A stretch of DNA of 64,000 nucleotides from Nocardia transvalensis NBRC 15921. GTDB taxonomy: Bacteria; Actinomycetota; Actinomycetes; Mycobacteriales; Mycobacteriaceae. The position numbers were made by a program, and so were the translations under genes. This document shows, one piece after another, positions 7,226 to 15,236 of the stretch. Below the pieces are notes generated by a model that made no database searches, was not told the DNA's origin, and worked only from the letters and a program-made list of their open reading frames with translations. Positions within the stretch are counted from its first letter, which is position 1. The number at the start of each line of letters is the position of its first letter. The stretch spans positions 32,403 through 96,402 of the forward strand of contig NZ_BAGL01000066.1 of NCBI RefSeq assembly GCF_000308875.1, written 5' to 3'.

Positions 7226-8962
7226 GTGACCGACGCCGACGCGATCGTGCTGGCGGGCGGCCGCGCCACCCGGATGGGCGGGGTGGACAAGCCCGCGATC
7301 GTGGTCGGCGGCCGCTCGATGCTGGACGCCGCCCTGACCGCGGTCGCCGCGTGCGCCCGCACGGTCGTGGTCGGCCCGCACCGCCCCGAACTCGCCCCGG
7401 AGGTGCGGCAGGCGCAGGAGATTCCGGCCGGATCGGGCCCGGTCGCGGCCATCGCCGCCGGACTGCGGTCGCTGGAGGAGTGCGATTTCCCCGCCGGTCT
7501 GGTGGTCGTCCTGGCCGCCGATATGCCGTTCCTGACCACCGCCGCGATCGACGACCTGCTCCGCCACGCCGCCACCTCCGATGCCGACGCGGTCTTCGCG
7601 GCCGACGAATCGGGGCGGCCGCAGTATCTGGTCGGGGTGTGGCGGCGCGGGGCGCTGCTGGCCGGCCTCAACCAGCTGGACTCGGTGATGAACCAGCCGA
7701 TGAAGGCGCTGGTCCCGGTCGACACCCTGATGGTGCCGCTGCCCGGCGTGGCCGATTGCGATACTCCCGACGACGTCCGGCGGGCCCGCGCGCACGCCGC
7801 GCCGCTGACTCTCGACGAGGCGCGAACAGTGGTGCGCCACAATCTATCCCGTCTCCCGGTCCGGCAGGCGGCCCTGCCCGCGGCGCGCGGCGGGGTCCTG
7901 GCGGCCCCGCTCACCGCCGCCGAGGCGCTGCCCCGGTTCGACGTATCGGCGATGGACGGCTACGCGGCGTCCGGGGACGGCCCCTGGCAGCTGCGGCACG
8001 ATGTCGGATTCGCGGGTGGTCAGCGCCCGGTCGGCCTGCTGCCCGGCGAGGCCGTCCGCATCGCCACCGGTGCGCACGTCCCCGAGGGCACCACGACGGT
8101 CGTCCGCGACGAGTTCGTCGCCGCCGGAGCGGACGGCGTGCTGCGGCGGATTCCGGACACTCCGATCCGCGACGACGTGCGCCGCCGCGGCGAGGACTGG
8201 CAGCCCGGGGATGTCGTCGCGCCCGCGGGCACCCCGGTGTCGGCGGCGCTGCTGTCGGTGGCGGCCGCCGCCGAGGTGACCACGGCCGCCGTGCGCGGTC
8301 CGGTGCGGGCGCGCATCGTCATGACCGGCGACGAGATCCGCAGCGAGGGCCCGCTGCACACCGGCCAGACCCGCGACTCGATCGGGCCGGTGCTGCCGGA
8401 TCTGCTGGCGTGGTGCGGGATTCACGCCTCGGACCGCGTCCACCTGCGCGACACCCCGAACGGTTTCGACGAGGTCCTCGCGGCCGCCGCCGACTGCGAT
8501 CTCCTGGTGGTGGTCGGCGCGACGGGCGGCGGGGCCGCCGACCAGCTCCGCGACGCCCTCGACCGCACCGCCGCCCGAATCCTGGTGCACCGGTTGCGCA
8601 TGCGCCCCGGCGGCTCCACCGTTATTGCCGAAACCAGCAGCAACACAACGGTTCTCGGCCTCCCCGGCAACCCCTTCGCCGCGGTCGCCACCCTGCTGGC
8701 GCTGGCCCCCGCCATCGTCGACGGCCACACCGGCCGCCTCCCCGCCCGTCCCACGCTCGGCCCCCTCCGCAACGCCGCCGAGATCTCCGGCCCGGCGCCG
8801 CGCCTAGTCCCCGCCCGCGCCCACCCCGACGGCGGCTGGCACGGCGACCTCCACATCCGCACCGCCCACCTGGCCGGCCTCCTCAACCGCGACGGCCTGG
8901 TCATCGTCCCGCCCGACGCCCCCGACGGCACCCAGGTCGAATTTCTCCCGCTGCCCAGCTGA
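7226..8962 (+). CDS. mobA-moeA: Fused MobA-MoeA molybdenum cofactor enzyme
   Basis: 578 residues with a GTG start. Residues 1-190 are a MobA-type GTP:molybdopterin guanylyltransferase: LAGGRATRMGGVDK at 9-22, AADMPF around residue 95 for metal and GTP binding. Residues about 195-578 are a MoeA-type molybdopterin molybdotransferase: SAMDGYA, MTGDEI, a TGGG loop and LPGNP. Together they would insert molybdate into adenylated molybdopterin and attach GMP to form Mo-bis-MGD, the cofactor of NarG 10 kb downstream. A 9-codon ORF starting with ATG at 7200 overlaps the start as GTGA, which may couple translation. No Shine-Dalgarno is obvious for the GTG itself. Confidence 0.85.
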   Translation: MTDADAIVLAGGRATRMGGVDKPAIVVGGRSMLDAALTAVAACARTVVVGPHRPELAPEVRQAQEIPAGSGPVAAIAAGLRSLEECDFPAGLVVVLAADMPFLTTAAIDDLLRHAATSDADAVFAADESGRPQYLVGVWRRGALLAGLNQLDSVMNQPMKALVPVDTLMVPLPGVADCDTPDDVRRARAHAAPLTLDEARTVVRHNLSRLPVRQAALPAARGGVLAAPLTAAEALPRFDVSAMDGYAASGDGPWQLRHDVGFAGGQRPVGLLPGEAVRIATGAHVPEGTTTVVRDEFVAAGADGVLRRIPDTPIRDDVRRRGEDWQPGDVVAPAGTPVSAALLSVAAAAEVTTAAVRGPVRARIVMTGDEIRSEGPLHTGQTRDSIGPVLPDLLAWCGIHASDRVHLRDTPNGFDEVLAAAADCDLLVVVGATGGGAADQLRDALDRTAARILVHRLRMRPGGSTVIAETSSNTTVLGLPGNPFAAVATLLALAPAIVDGHTGRLPARPTLGPLRNAAEISGPAPRLVPARAHPDGGWHGDLHIRTAHLAGLLNRDGLVIVPPDAPDGTQVEFLPLPS

Positions 8963-9035
8963 ACGGGCAAGGTGGCGTTCTCCGTTCTCCTCGCTGAGCC
9001 GAGGGGGTTGCGCACGGTGCCCGGGGTCGGCAGTC

Positions 9036-9049
9036 TAGAACGCGTTCTA
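9036..9049. promoter_or_regulatory. KstR-type operator
   Basis: The perfect 14-bp palindrome TAGAACGCGTTCTA matches the published KstR motif TnnAACnnGTTnnA at every fixed position. KstR is the TetR-type repressor of sterol and cholesterol catabolism in mycolata. The site ends 15 bp before the next ATG. A full Shine-Dalgarno AGGAGG follows at 9055-9060. Confidence 0.7.
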
Positions 9050-9064
9050 ATTCTAGGAGGACGC

Positions 9065-9436
9065 ATGACCACACCCGGAAAGCTCGTCACCGCCTTCTGC
9101 GCCGAATGGGGAACGGGCACACCCGAATCCATCGCCGAGTACTTCAGCGACGAGGCCGTGTACCACAACATCCCGATGGAGCCGCTGGCCGGGAAGGCGG
9201 CCATCCTCGAGTTTCTGCGGGGGTTCATCGGCGGATTCGGGAATATCGACTTCGTGGTGCACCATCAGGCCGAGGTCGGGAACACCGTGCTCAACGAGCG
9301 CACCGACCGGTTCAGCATCGGCGACAAGAAGGTCGAGTTGCCCGTGATGGGCACGTTCGAGGTCCGGGACGGCAAGATCGTAGCCTGGCGCGACTACTTC
9401 GATATGGCCCCGTTCGCGGCCATGCAGCAGTCGTAG
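9065..9436 (+). CDS. Limonene-1,2-epoxide hydrolase-like protein
   Basis: 123 residues of SnoaL/NTF2 fold. The limonene-epoxide-hydrolase catalytic set is visible: Asn in the YHNIPMEP strand, the Arg-x-Asp pair in VLNERTDRFSI, and the second acid in WRDYFDM near the end. Such enzymes activate water with an Asp-Arg-Asp triad to open epoxides without a covalent intermediate; actinobacterial relatives act on sterol or fatty epoxides. A strong AGGAGG ribosome site and a KstR-like palindrome sit just upstream, so it is probably a single-gene unit induced by sterol or lipid intermediates (inference). Confidence 0.75.
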   Translation: MTTPGKLVTAFCAEWGTGTPESIAEYFSDEAVYHNIPMEPLAGKAAILEFLRGFIGGFGNIDFVVHHQAEVGNTVLNERTDRFSIGDKKVELPVMGTFEVRDGKIVAWRDYFDMAPFAAMQQS

Positions 9437-9506
9437 CGGCCCGCCGGGTCTCGGCGAATAACCCACTGATCACCTGCCGGACACCTGGCGATGGCAGCGT
9501 GGCGGC

Positions 9507-9980
9507 GTGCGGGTCGACACGGATACGGAGGCCGCGGGCCGGGCGGAGTGGTTCCATCGCTGGTGCGAGGTGGTGGCGTCCCGGCTGCCGCTGGGATTGG
9601 ACCGCCTCGTCCCCGCGACGTTCCTGGGCTTCGCGTTCATCAACGGCTGCACGTTCGCCATCGATCTGATCCTGCTCACGGCCCTGCACGGCTGGTTCGG
9701 CATCGGCCTGCCGATCGCGGTGACGGTGGCCTACGCCTGCGCGTTCGGCCTGAGCTATCTGGCCAATCGGACGCTGAACTTCCGCTCGCACGCGGCCGTG
9801 GGCCCGCAGGTCGCCGTCTACATCGTGGTCGTGGTGATCAACTACCTGGCGTTCATCCTCGGCGTCTCCAGCCTGCTCAGCGCCATCGGCGTCGAGTATC
9901 ACCTGGCACGGATAGTGGCGGGCGCGTGCGAGGCCGTCTTCATGTACGGCGCCATGCGCTGGGTGGTGTTCCGGCGCTGA
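9507..9980 (+). CDS. GtrA-family membrane protein
   Basis: 157 residues from a GTG start. Four hydrophobic helices are visible (about 37-57, 66-86, 99-119, 130-150) with the family hallmark LSYLANRTLNFRS after helix 2. GtrA proteins are thought to flip or help transfer polyprenyl-phosphate-linked sugars for cell-envelope glycans. The N-terminal 30 residues are polar. It is convergent with the peptide transporter operon with 10 bp between stops. No glycosyltransferase lies next to it, so the sugar is unknown. Confidence 0.8.
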   Translation: MRVDTDTEAAGRAEWFHRWCEVVASRLPLGLDRLVPATFLGFAFINGCTFAIDLILLTALHGWFGIGLPIAVTVAYACAFGLSYLANRTLNFRSHAAVGPQVAVYIVVVVINYLAFILGVSSLLSAIGVEYHLARIVAGACEAVFMYGAMRWVVFRR

Positions 9981-9990
9981 CAGCAGGATG

Positions 9991-11625
9991 TCACGCGCCG
10001 AGCGGCAGCGCCGGGCGATCGTGGCGGGCCGGGTCCGGAATCGGCACCGCCGCCAGCAACCGCCGGGTGTAGTCCTCCCGCGGATCCCCGAAAACCGCGG
10101 CGGGCGTCCCGGTTTCGACGACCGATCCGGCCCGCAGCACCACCACCCGGTCGGCGACCTGGTGGACGACGGCCAGGTCGTGGCTGATGAACAGGCAGGC
10201 GAAGCCGTACTCCGCACGCAGATCGGCGAAGAGGTCGAGGACCTGCGCCTGCACGGAGACGTCCAGGGCGCTGGTGGGTTCGTCGGCCACGAGTAATCGC
10301 GGAGCGAGCGCCAGGGCGCGGGCCAGCGCCACCCGCTGCCGCTGTCCGCCCGACAGCTCACCGGGCCGCCGTCCGGCGTAATCGCCCGGCAGCCGGACGG
10401 ATTCGAGGAGCTGCGCGACCTTGGCGCGCACCAGCGATCCGCTCGCCACCCGATGTACTCGCAGCGGCTCGCCGATCGAATCCTCGATGGTGCGGCGCGG
10501 ATCGAGCGACGCGGCGACATCCTGATGGACGAGGGCGACGTTCTTGCGCAGCCCCCGGAGTTCCCGCCCGCTCAGGCCGCGCAGCGACACGCCTTGCAGC
10601 ACAACCTCCCCCGAGTGCGCGGGCACCAAGCCCAGCGCCGCCCGCCCGAGAGTGCTCTTGCCGGAACCGGATTCACCGACCAGCCCGATCACCTCGCGCG
10701 GCGCGACCGCCAGCGATACGTCACGCAACGCCCGGAAGCGCTTACCGCGGCCGCCGTAGACCACCGTCAGATCCCGCAGCCGCACCACGGGTTCGGACGC
10801 CTCCGGCACGGTGACCTCCGGCTCGGCGGGACCGGCCCCATCGGGCAGTCGCGGGACCGCGGCCAGCAGCGTCCGCGTATAGGACTCCCGTGGCGTCGCG
10901 AACAGCTCGCGCACCGGCCGCTGCTCGACGACCCGGCCACCGCGCAGCACCACGACCCGGTCCGCGATCTCGGCGACCACGCCCAGGTTGTGGGTGATGA
11001 ACAGGACGGCGGTGCCCTTGCGCCGCTGGAGATCTCGCAACAGGTCCAGGATCTCGGCCTGCACCGTCACGTCCAAGGCCGTGGTCGGTTCGTCGGCGAT
11101 GAGCAGATCCGGCTCGCCCGACAGCGCCAGCGCGATGACCACCCGCTGCTTCTGACCGCCGGACAGCTGATGCGGATACCAGTCGACGCGCCGCTCCGGC
11201 TCCGGAATGTCCACCAGCCCCAGCAGTTCCACCGCCCGCGCCCGGGCATCGGCCCGCGAGATCGGCCCGTGGGCCCGCAGCGCCTGCGCGATCTGGGTCC
11301 CGATCTTCTGCACGGGATTCAGCGCGGTCTGCGGTTCCTGGAACACCATGGCCGCGCGAGTTCCCCGCACACCGCGCAGCGCGTCCTCGCTTGAGCCGAC
11401 GATCTCGGTGCCGTCCAGCAGGACCGAACCGGTCGCCCCCGCACTGTCGGGCAGCAGGCCCAGCACCGCGCGGGCGGTCAGCGATTTGCCCGATCCGGAC
11501 TCCCCGACCAGCGCGACCACCTCGCCGCGCCGGACCTCGAGAGCGACCCGGTCGACCACGGTGCGCGATCCGAAACGCACCGTCAGCTCGCGGATGTCCA
11601 GTACCGGATCGTTCCCGTCACTCAT
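9991..11625 (-). CDS. Peptide ABC transporter, fused double ATPase
   Basis: 544 residues with two complete ABC cassettes, equivalent to DppD joined to DppF. Cassette 1: Walker A GESGSGKS at 41-48, signature LSGGQKQRV, Walker B LLIADEP. Cassette 2 starts near residue 280 with a second GESGSGKS, signature LSGGQRQRV and LLVADEP. Each is followed by the oligopeptide-transporter C-terminal segment (YTRTLLAAVP and YTRRLLAAVP). The ATG at 11625 overlaps the permease stop as ATGA. Last gene of the dppABC-type operon. It energises import of peptides or similar solutes, possibly nickel or opines. Confidence 0.9.
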   Translation of the reverse strand: MSDGNDPVLDIRELTVRFGSRTVVDRVALEVRRGEVVALVGESGSGKSLTARAVLGLLPDSAGATGSVLLDGTEIVGSSEDALRGVRGTRAAMVFQEPQTALNPVQKIGTQIAQALRAHGPISRADARARAVELLGLVDIPEPERRVDWYPHQLSGGQKQRVVIALALSGEPDLLIADEPTTALDVTVQAEILDLLRDLQRRKGTAVLFITHNLGVVAEIADRVVVLRGGRVVEQRPVRELFATPRESYTRTLLAAVPRLPDGAGPAEPEVTVPEASEPVVRLRDLTVVYGGRGKRFRALRDVSLAVAPREVIGLVGESGSGKSTLGRAALGLVPAHSGEVVLQGVSLRGLSGRELRGLRKNVALVHQDVAASLDPRRTIEDSIGEPLRVHRVASGSLVRAKVAQLLESVRLPGDYAGRRPGELSGGQRQRVALARALALAPRLLVADEPTSALDVSVQAQVLDLFADLRAEYGFACLFISHDLAVVHQVADRVVVLRAGSVVETGTPAAVFGDPREDYTRRLLAAVPIPDPARHDRPALPLGA

Positions 11626-12479
11626 GCGATCCTCCTCGCCCGGCCCAATCCCTGGGCGATCAGCAGAAATCCGAGCGTCAGCCCCGCGACCACGACGAGC
11701 GGTCCGACGGCCATCGCCGGATTCGCGTCCATATTCGAGATCGATTCGGCGATCACCGATCCCAGCGACGGCTGCGGCGGCCGCACCCCGAGCCCGATGA
11801 AACTCATCGCCCCGTCCACCGCGACGGCGATCGACATCGACAGCGCCAGTTGCACCGCCAGCGGTTCGAGCACATTGGGCAGCACGTGTTTGCGCACCGT
11901 CCACCAGGTGCCCGCGCCGATCACCTCGGCGGCCTCGACGAACGCCTGCTCGCGCACCCGCAGGATCGCGGTGCGGATCTGGCGGCCGAACACCGGGACC
12001 TCGGCGGCCACGATCACGATGACCACCGCGTGCGCCCCGGGCCCGGTGATCGCGGCCAGCGCGATGGCGAGGATGAGCGCGGGAAAGGCGAGCACCACGT
12101 CGAAGACGCGCTGCGCCACGGTGTCCACCGCCGCGTTCACCCCGGCCAGCAGCCCGATCGCCGATCCCAGCACCGCGGCCAGGGGTACGGCGACGAAGAC
12201 GATGAGCAGGTCGACACGCAGTCCGTGCAGCACCCGCGCCAAGACGTCGCGATTGAGTTCGTCGGTGCCGAGCCAGTGTTCCGCGGTCGGCGGCAGCAGG
12301 TTCGCGCCGGTGATCTGCGTGACCGGATCCTGCCGGCTCAGCACCCCCGCGAACAGGCCCGCCAGCACGATGACGCCCACCAGGATCAGCCCGGCCAGCC
12401 CCTGCCCGCGCAGCAGCGCGTGGCGCGCGTCACCGGAAACCTTTGTCGCGGAGCCCGTATCGCCTATCACCGCGGTCAT
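11622..12479 (-). CDS. Peptide ABC transporter permease (DppC type)
   Basis: 285 residues, six predicted membrane helices. An N-terminal OppC_N-like segment is followed by the permease domain with the EAA loop (AFVEAAEVIGAGTWWTVRKH) that docks on the ATPase. The periplasmic HWLGTDELNRDVLARVLHG signature is typical of DppC/OppC. The ATG at 12479 overlaps the DppB stop as ATGA. The long open frame upstream of it is shadow of dppB and dppA. Confidence 0.9.
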   Translation of the reverse strand: MTAVIGDTGSATKVSGDARHALLRGQGLAGLILVGVIVLAGLFAGVLSRQDPVTQITGANLLPPTAEHWLGTDELNRDVLARVLHGLRVDLLIVFVAVPLAAVLGSAIGLLAGVNAAVDTVAQRVFDVVLAFPALILAIALAAITGPGAHAVVIVIVAAEVPVFGRQIRTAILRVREQAFVEAAEVIGAGTWWTVRKHVLPNVLEPLAVQLALSMSIAVAVDGAMSFIGLGVRPPQPSLGSVIAESISNMDANPAMAVGPLVVVAGLTLGFLLIAQGLGRARRIA

Positions 12480-13435
12480 GACCGTCCTCCGATCCGGATC
12501 CGCGGATCCAGCCACGCGTGCACGATGTCGGTGAGCAGTTGCAGCAGCACGAATACGGCCACCGACAGCAGCAACAGCACCTGCACCACCGGATAGTCGC
12601 GGCGGTTGATGCCCTGCTCGATGAGCTGCCCGATGCCGGGCCACGCGAAGATCGCCTCGACGAGGACCGCGCCGCCGAGCAGGTGGCCGGTCTGGATGCC
12701 GAGCGCGGTCAGCATCGAGGGCAGGGCATTGCGCAACGCGCCGCGAGTGACGATCTGCCACTGCGAGATTCCCTGCGACCGCGCGGTCAGCACATAGGGT
12801 TTGCCGAGTTCGGTGCGCAGCGCCTCGGTGAGGAACCGGGTCAGCGCCGCGCCCACCGGCAGCGCCAGGCATATCGCCGGCAGCAGCAGGTACTGCACGG
12901 CGATATCCGGCCGCGCCACGAAACCGTCCGGCGGCACGCCGCCCGCGGGCAGCACCGGAATCACGACGGCGAACAGGAGCGCCAGCAGCACCCCGGTCAC
13001 GAAGGTGGGCAGCGCGACGGCCACGGTATTGGCGGCCGCGATCACCGCGTTCAGCCACCGGTTCGGCCGGACCACCGAGGCCACACCGAGTATCAGGCTC
13101 ACGACGACCGCGAGCAGCAGCGCGGCCGCCGTCAGCACCAGCGTATTGGTCAGGCCCTGGGCCACCAGGTCGGAGATCTGCCCGCCGAGGACGTAGGACC
13201 GGCCGAGGTCGAAGGTGGCCAGGCCGCCGAGCCAGCTCAGGTACTGCGCGGGAATCGACCGGTCCAGCCCCAGCTGGTGCCGGATCGCCTCGATGGTCTG
13301 GGGCGTCGCGTCCGGCCCGGCCAGGGTGGTCGCCGGATCGCCGGGAACGAGGCGCATCAGCAGGAAGATGAGCACCGACGCCAGGAACAGCACCAGTGCC
13401 GCGGAGGGTAAGCGGCGCAACAGATATCGGGTCAC
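12476..13435 (-). CDS. Peptide ABC transporter permease (DppB type)
   Basis: 319 residues from a GTG at 13435 that overlaps the binding-protein stop as GTGA. The start VTRYLLRRLPSAALVLFLAS and the RLVPGDPA motif after helix 1 identify DppB/OppB. The EAA loop is GKPYVLTARSQGISQWQIVT. Six membrane helices are expected. It pairs with the DppC-type gene downstream to form the channel. Confidence 0.9.
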   Translation of the reverse strand: MTRYLLRRLPSAALVLFLASVLIFLLMRLVPGDPATTLAGPDATPQTIEAIRHQLGLDRSIPAQYLSWLGGLATFDLGRSYVLGGQISDLVAQGLTNTLVLTAAALLLAVVVSLILGVASVVRPNRWLNAVIAAANTVAVALPTFVTGVLLALLFAVVIPVLPAGGVPPDGFVARPDIAVQYLLLPAICLALPVGAALTRFLTEALRTELGKPYVLTARSQGISQWQIVTRGALRNALPSMLTALGIQTGHLLGGAVLVEAIFAWPGIGQLIEQGINRRDYPVVQVLLLLSVAVFVLLQLLTDIVHAWLDPRIRIGGRS

Positions 13436-15018
13436 GATACGAATGCCTCCGTGAGCAGGGTCTCGCGGCGTTTGGTCCAGCCCACCCCGTGCACCCGCTT
13501 GGACGCGGCGACCTGGTTGAGCCGGACACCGATCTCGATGAGGAACAGCCCGTCCAGCAGCTGATCGCTGACCGCCCGATACGCCGAGACCGCGGCGGCA
13601 TCCGTACCACCGGTGCGCTTCCAGGCGGTGTCGGCGGCGGCGACATACGCGGGCGACTCGTAGTGCGAGGCGTTCTTGCGCGCGTTGAACGGGTAGGCGC
13701 TGACGGTCAGCGTCGAGGGGACGAACTGCGCCCACGAGTGGTCGGTGACCCACAGCCCCGGAAACTGGCCGCCGATCAGCTTTTTCACGAAGGTGGCGTC
13801 GTCGTTCGGGTCGAGGGTCACGTCGATGCCCACCTCGGCGAGGTTGGACTGCACGATCTGCGCGGTCGCCCCGTACGCCGGGACGCTGGTGTTGTAGGAC
13901 AGCGGGATCTCCGGCGGCTTCCCCACCTGCGCCACCAATTCCCGTGCCTTGTCGAGGTTCCGGGAGTATTTGGTGTTGCGGGCCTCGTCGTACGCGGGAG
14001 AGTTCTTGGGCCACGGCACGTTCAGCGCGTATCCGGCGCCGCGGTACACCTCGTCGATGATGCGGTCGCGGTCCAGGGCGTAGGCGACCGCCTGCCGCAG
14101 CCGCACGTCGGCCAGCGCCGGATTCTGCACGTTCACGCCGACATACATCTGGAGTTCCGCGCCGTCGTAGGTGATCGACTTGAATCCCGGCCGCTTGGCG
14201 AGGTTTTCGATATCGCGGGGATTGAGCCCGTGCGCGAGCCCGATCTGCCCCGACCGCAGGGCGTTGAGCTGGGCCTGGCTGTCTGGAACGACCGAGAATT
14301 GCACCCGGTCCAGATACGGCCGGTCGGGAACCCAATAGTGATCGTTGCGCTCGAAGGTCAACTGGCTGTTCGGAATCCGGTCGACGAACCGGAAGGGCCC
14401 GGTGCCGACGAAGGCGTCGCCGGTGGCCAGCTGCCCGATCGTCTCCCGATCCAGCATCGGCGCGGTGTCCAGCAGGTCGAAGATATTGCCCAGCGGAGAC
14501 GCGAACCGCAGCACGATGCGATGCGGGGCGCTGGTGTCGTAGCCGGTGATGGCCGCGGCCGTACTCTTCAGCTGCGCCGACCATTTCGGGTCGGCATAGG
14601 TGCGCAGCGCGAATTCGACATCGGCCGAGGTGAACGGCCGCCCGCTGTGGAAGGTGACGTCGTCGCGCAGGTCCAGGGCCAGCGACAGGCCGTCCGGCGC
14701 CAGGCTCCACGACTTCGCCAGCAGCGGTTGCGGTTCCAGCCGGTCGTTCGGGTAGCGGATGAGCGATTCGTACACCAGGCCGATCAGCGCGGGCGTGGTC
14801 GCGGTATTGGTGAGGATGTTGGTCGGGACGATATCCCACGGCGTGCCGACCTTCAGGGTGCCGCCGCGAACGGGAGTGGCGTCGTCGCCCACGGCATCGA
14901 GTTCACGCACCGCCGACGTGCACCCCGACAGGCCCGCGCCACCGGCGATCGCGAAGGCGACGAGACCCGCCCCGCGCAGGAAGGTACGGCGGCTCGCGGC
15001 GCCGGGTGGTGAACTCAT
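13432..15018 (-). CDS. Peptide-binding lipoprotein (SBP family 5)
   Basis: 528 residues from the ATG at 15018; an in-frame extension to 15060 lacks the signal context. The N-terminus has both a twin-arginine motif SRRTFLRG (9-16) and a lipobox LSGC with Cys33, so it is probably a Tat-exported lipoprotein. The mature part is a family 5 extracellular solute-binding protein: GGTLKVG, LAKSWSLAPDGLSL, FHSGRPFTSADV, GTGPFRF. It captures peptides or related ligands for the permeases encoded next. First gene of the operon, divergent from an arylsulfatase across 218 bp. Confidence 0.9.
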   Translation of the reverse strand: MSSPPGAASRRTFLRGAGLVAFAIAGGAGLSGCTSAVRELDAVGDDATPVRGGTLKVGTPWDIVPTNILTNTATTPALIGLVYESLIRYPNDRLEPQPLLAKSWSLAPDGLSLALDLRDDVTFHSGRPFTSADVEFALRTYADPKWSAQLKSTAAAITGYDTSAPHRIVLRFASPLGNIFDLLDTAPMLDRETIGQLATGDAFVGTGPFRFVDRIPNSQLTFERNDHYWVPDRPYLDRVQFSVVPDSQAQLNALRSGQIGLAHGLNPRDIENLAKRPGFKSITYDGAELQMYVGVNVQNPALADVRLRQAVAYALDRDRIIDEVYRGAGYALNVPWPKNSPAYDEARNTKYSRNLDKARELVAQVGKPPEIPLSYNTSVPAYGATAQIVQSNLAEVGIDVTLDPNDDATFVKKLIGGQFPGLWVTDHSWAQFVPSTLTVSAYPFNARKNASHYESPAYVAAADTAWKRTGGTDAAAVSAYRAVSDQLLDGLFLIEIGVRLNQVAASKRVHGVGWTKRRETLLTEAFVS

Positions 15019-15191
15019 AGCTGGATCCTCGAAGTACGGGAGAACGCGCCGGTGCGGCATCAGTCACGCACGAGACGGCGACAGCACGACGGGTCGCCCG
15101 GCCCGCTTCGGGGCGCGCAGGGCCGACTCGTGTGCATGATCGTCACGGTAACCGGCCCGAATCCGCCCGGCACCGGTTGCGCGCACCCTGC

Positions 15192-15229
15192 GCGAAACCC
15201 TGGCGACAGGTATCCCGGTACGGTTTCGC
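15192..15229. promoter_or_regulatory. Inverted repeat in the transporter-sulfatase promoter region
   Basis: GCGAAACC (15192-15199) and GGTTTCGC (15222-15229) form an 8-bp inverted repeat with a 22-bp spacer. It ends 7 bp before the sulfatase ATG. It could be an operator or an mRNA leader hairpin; no family match is recognised. Confidence 0.4.
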
Positions 15230-15236
15230 TGGACCG

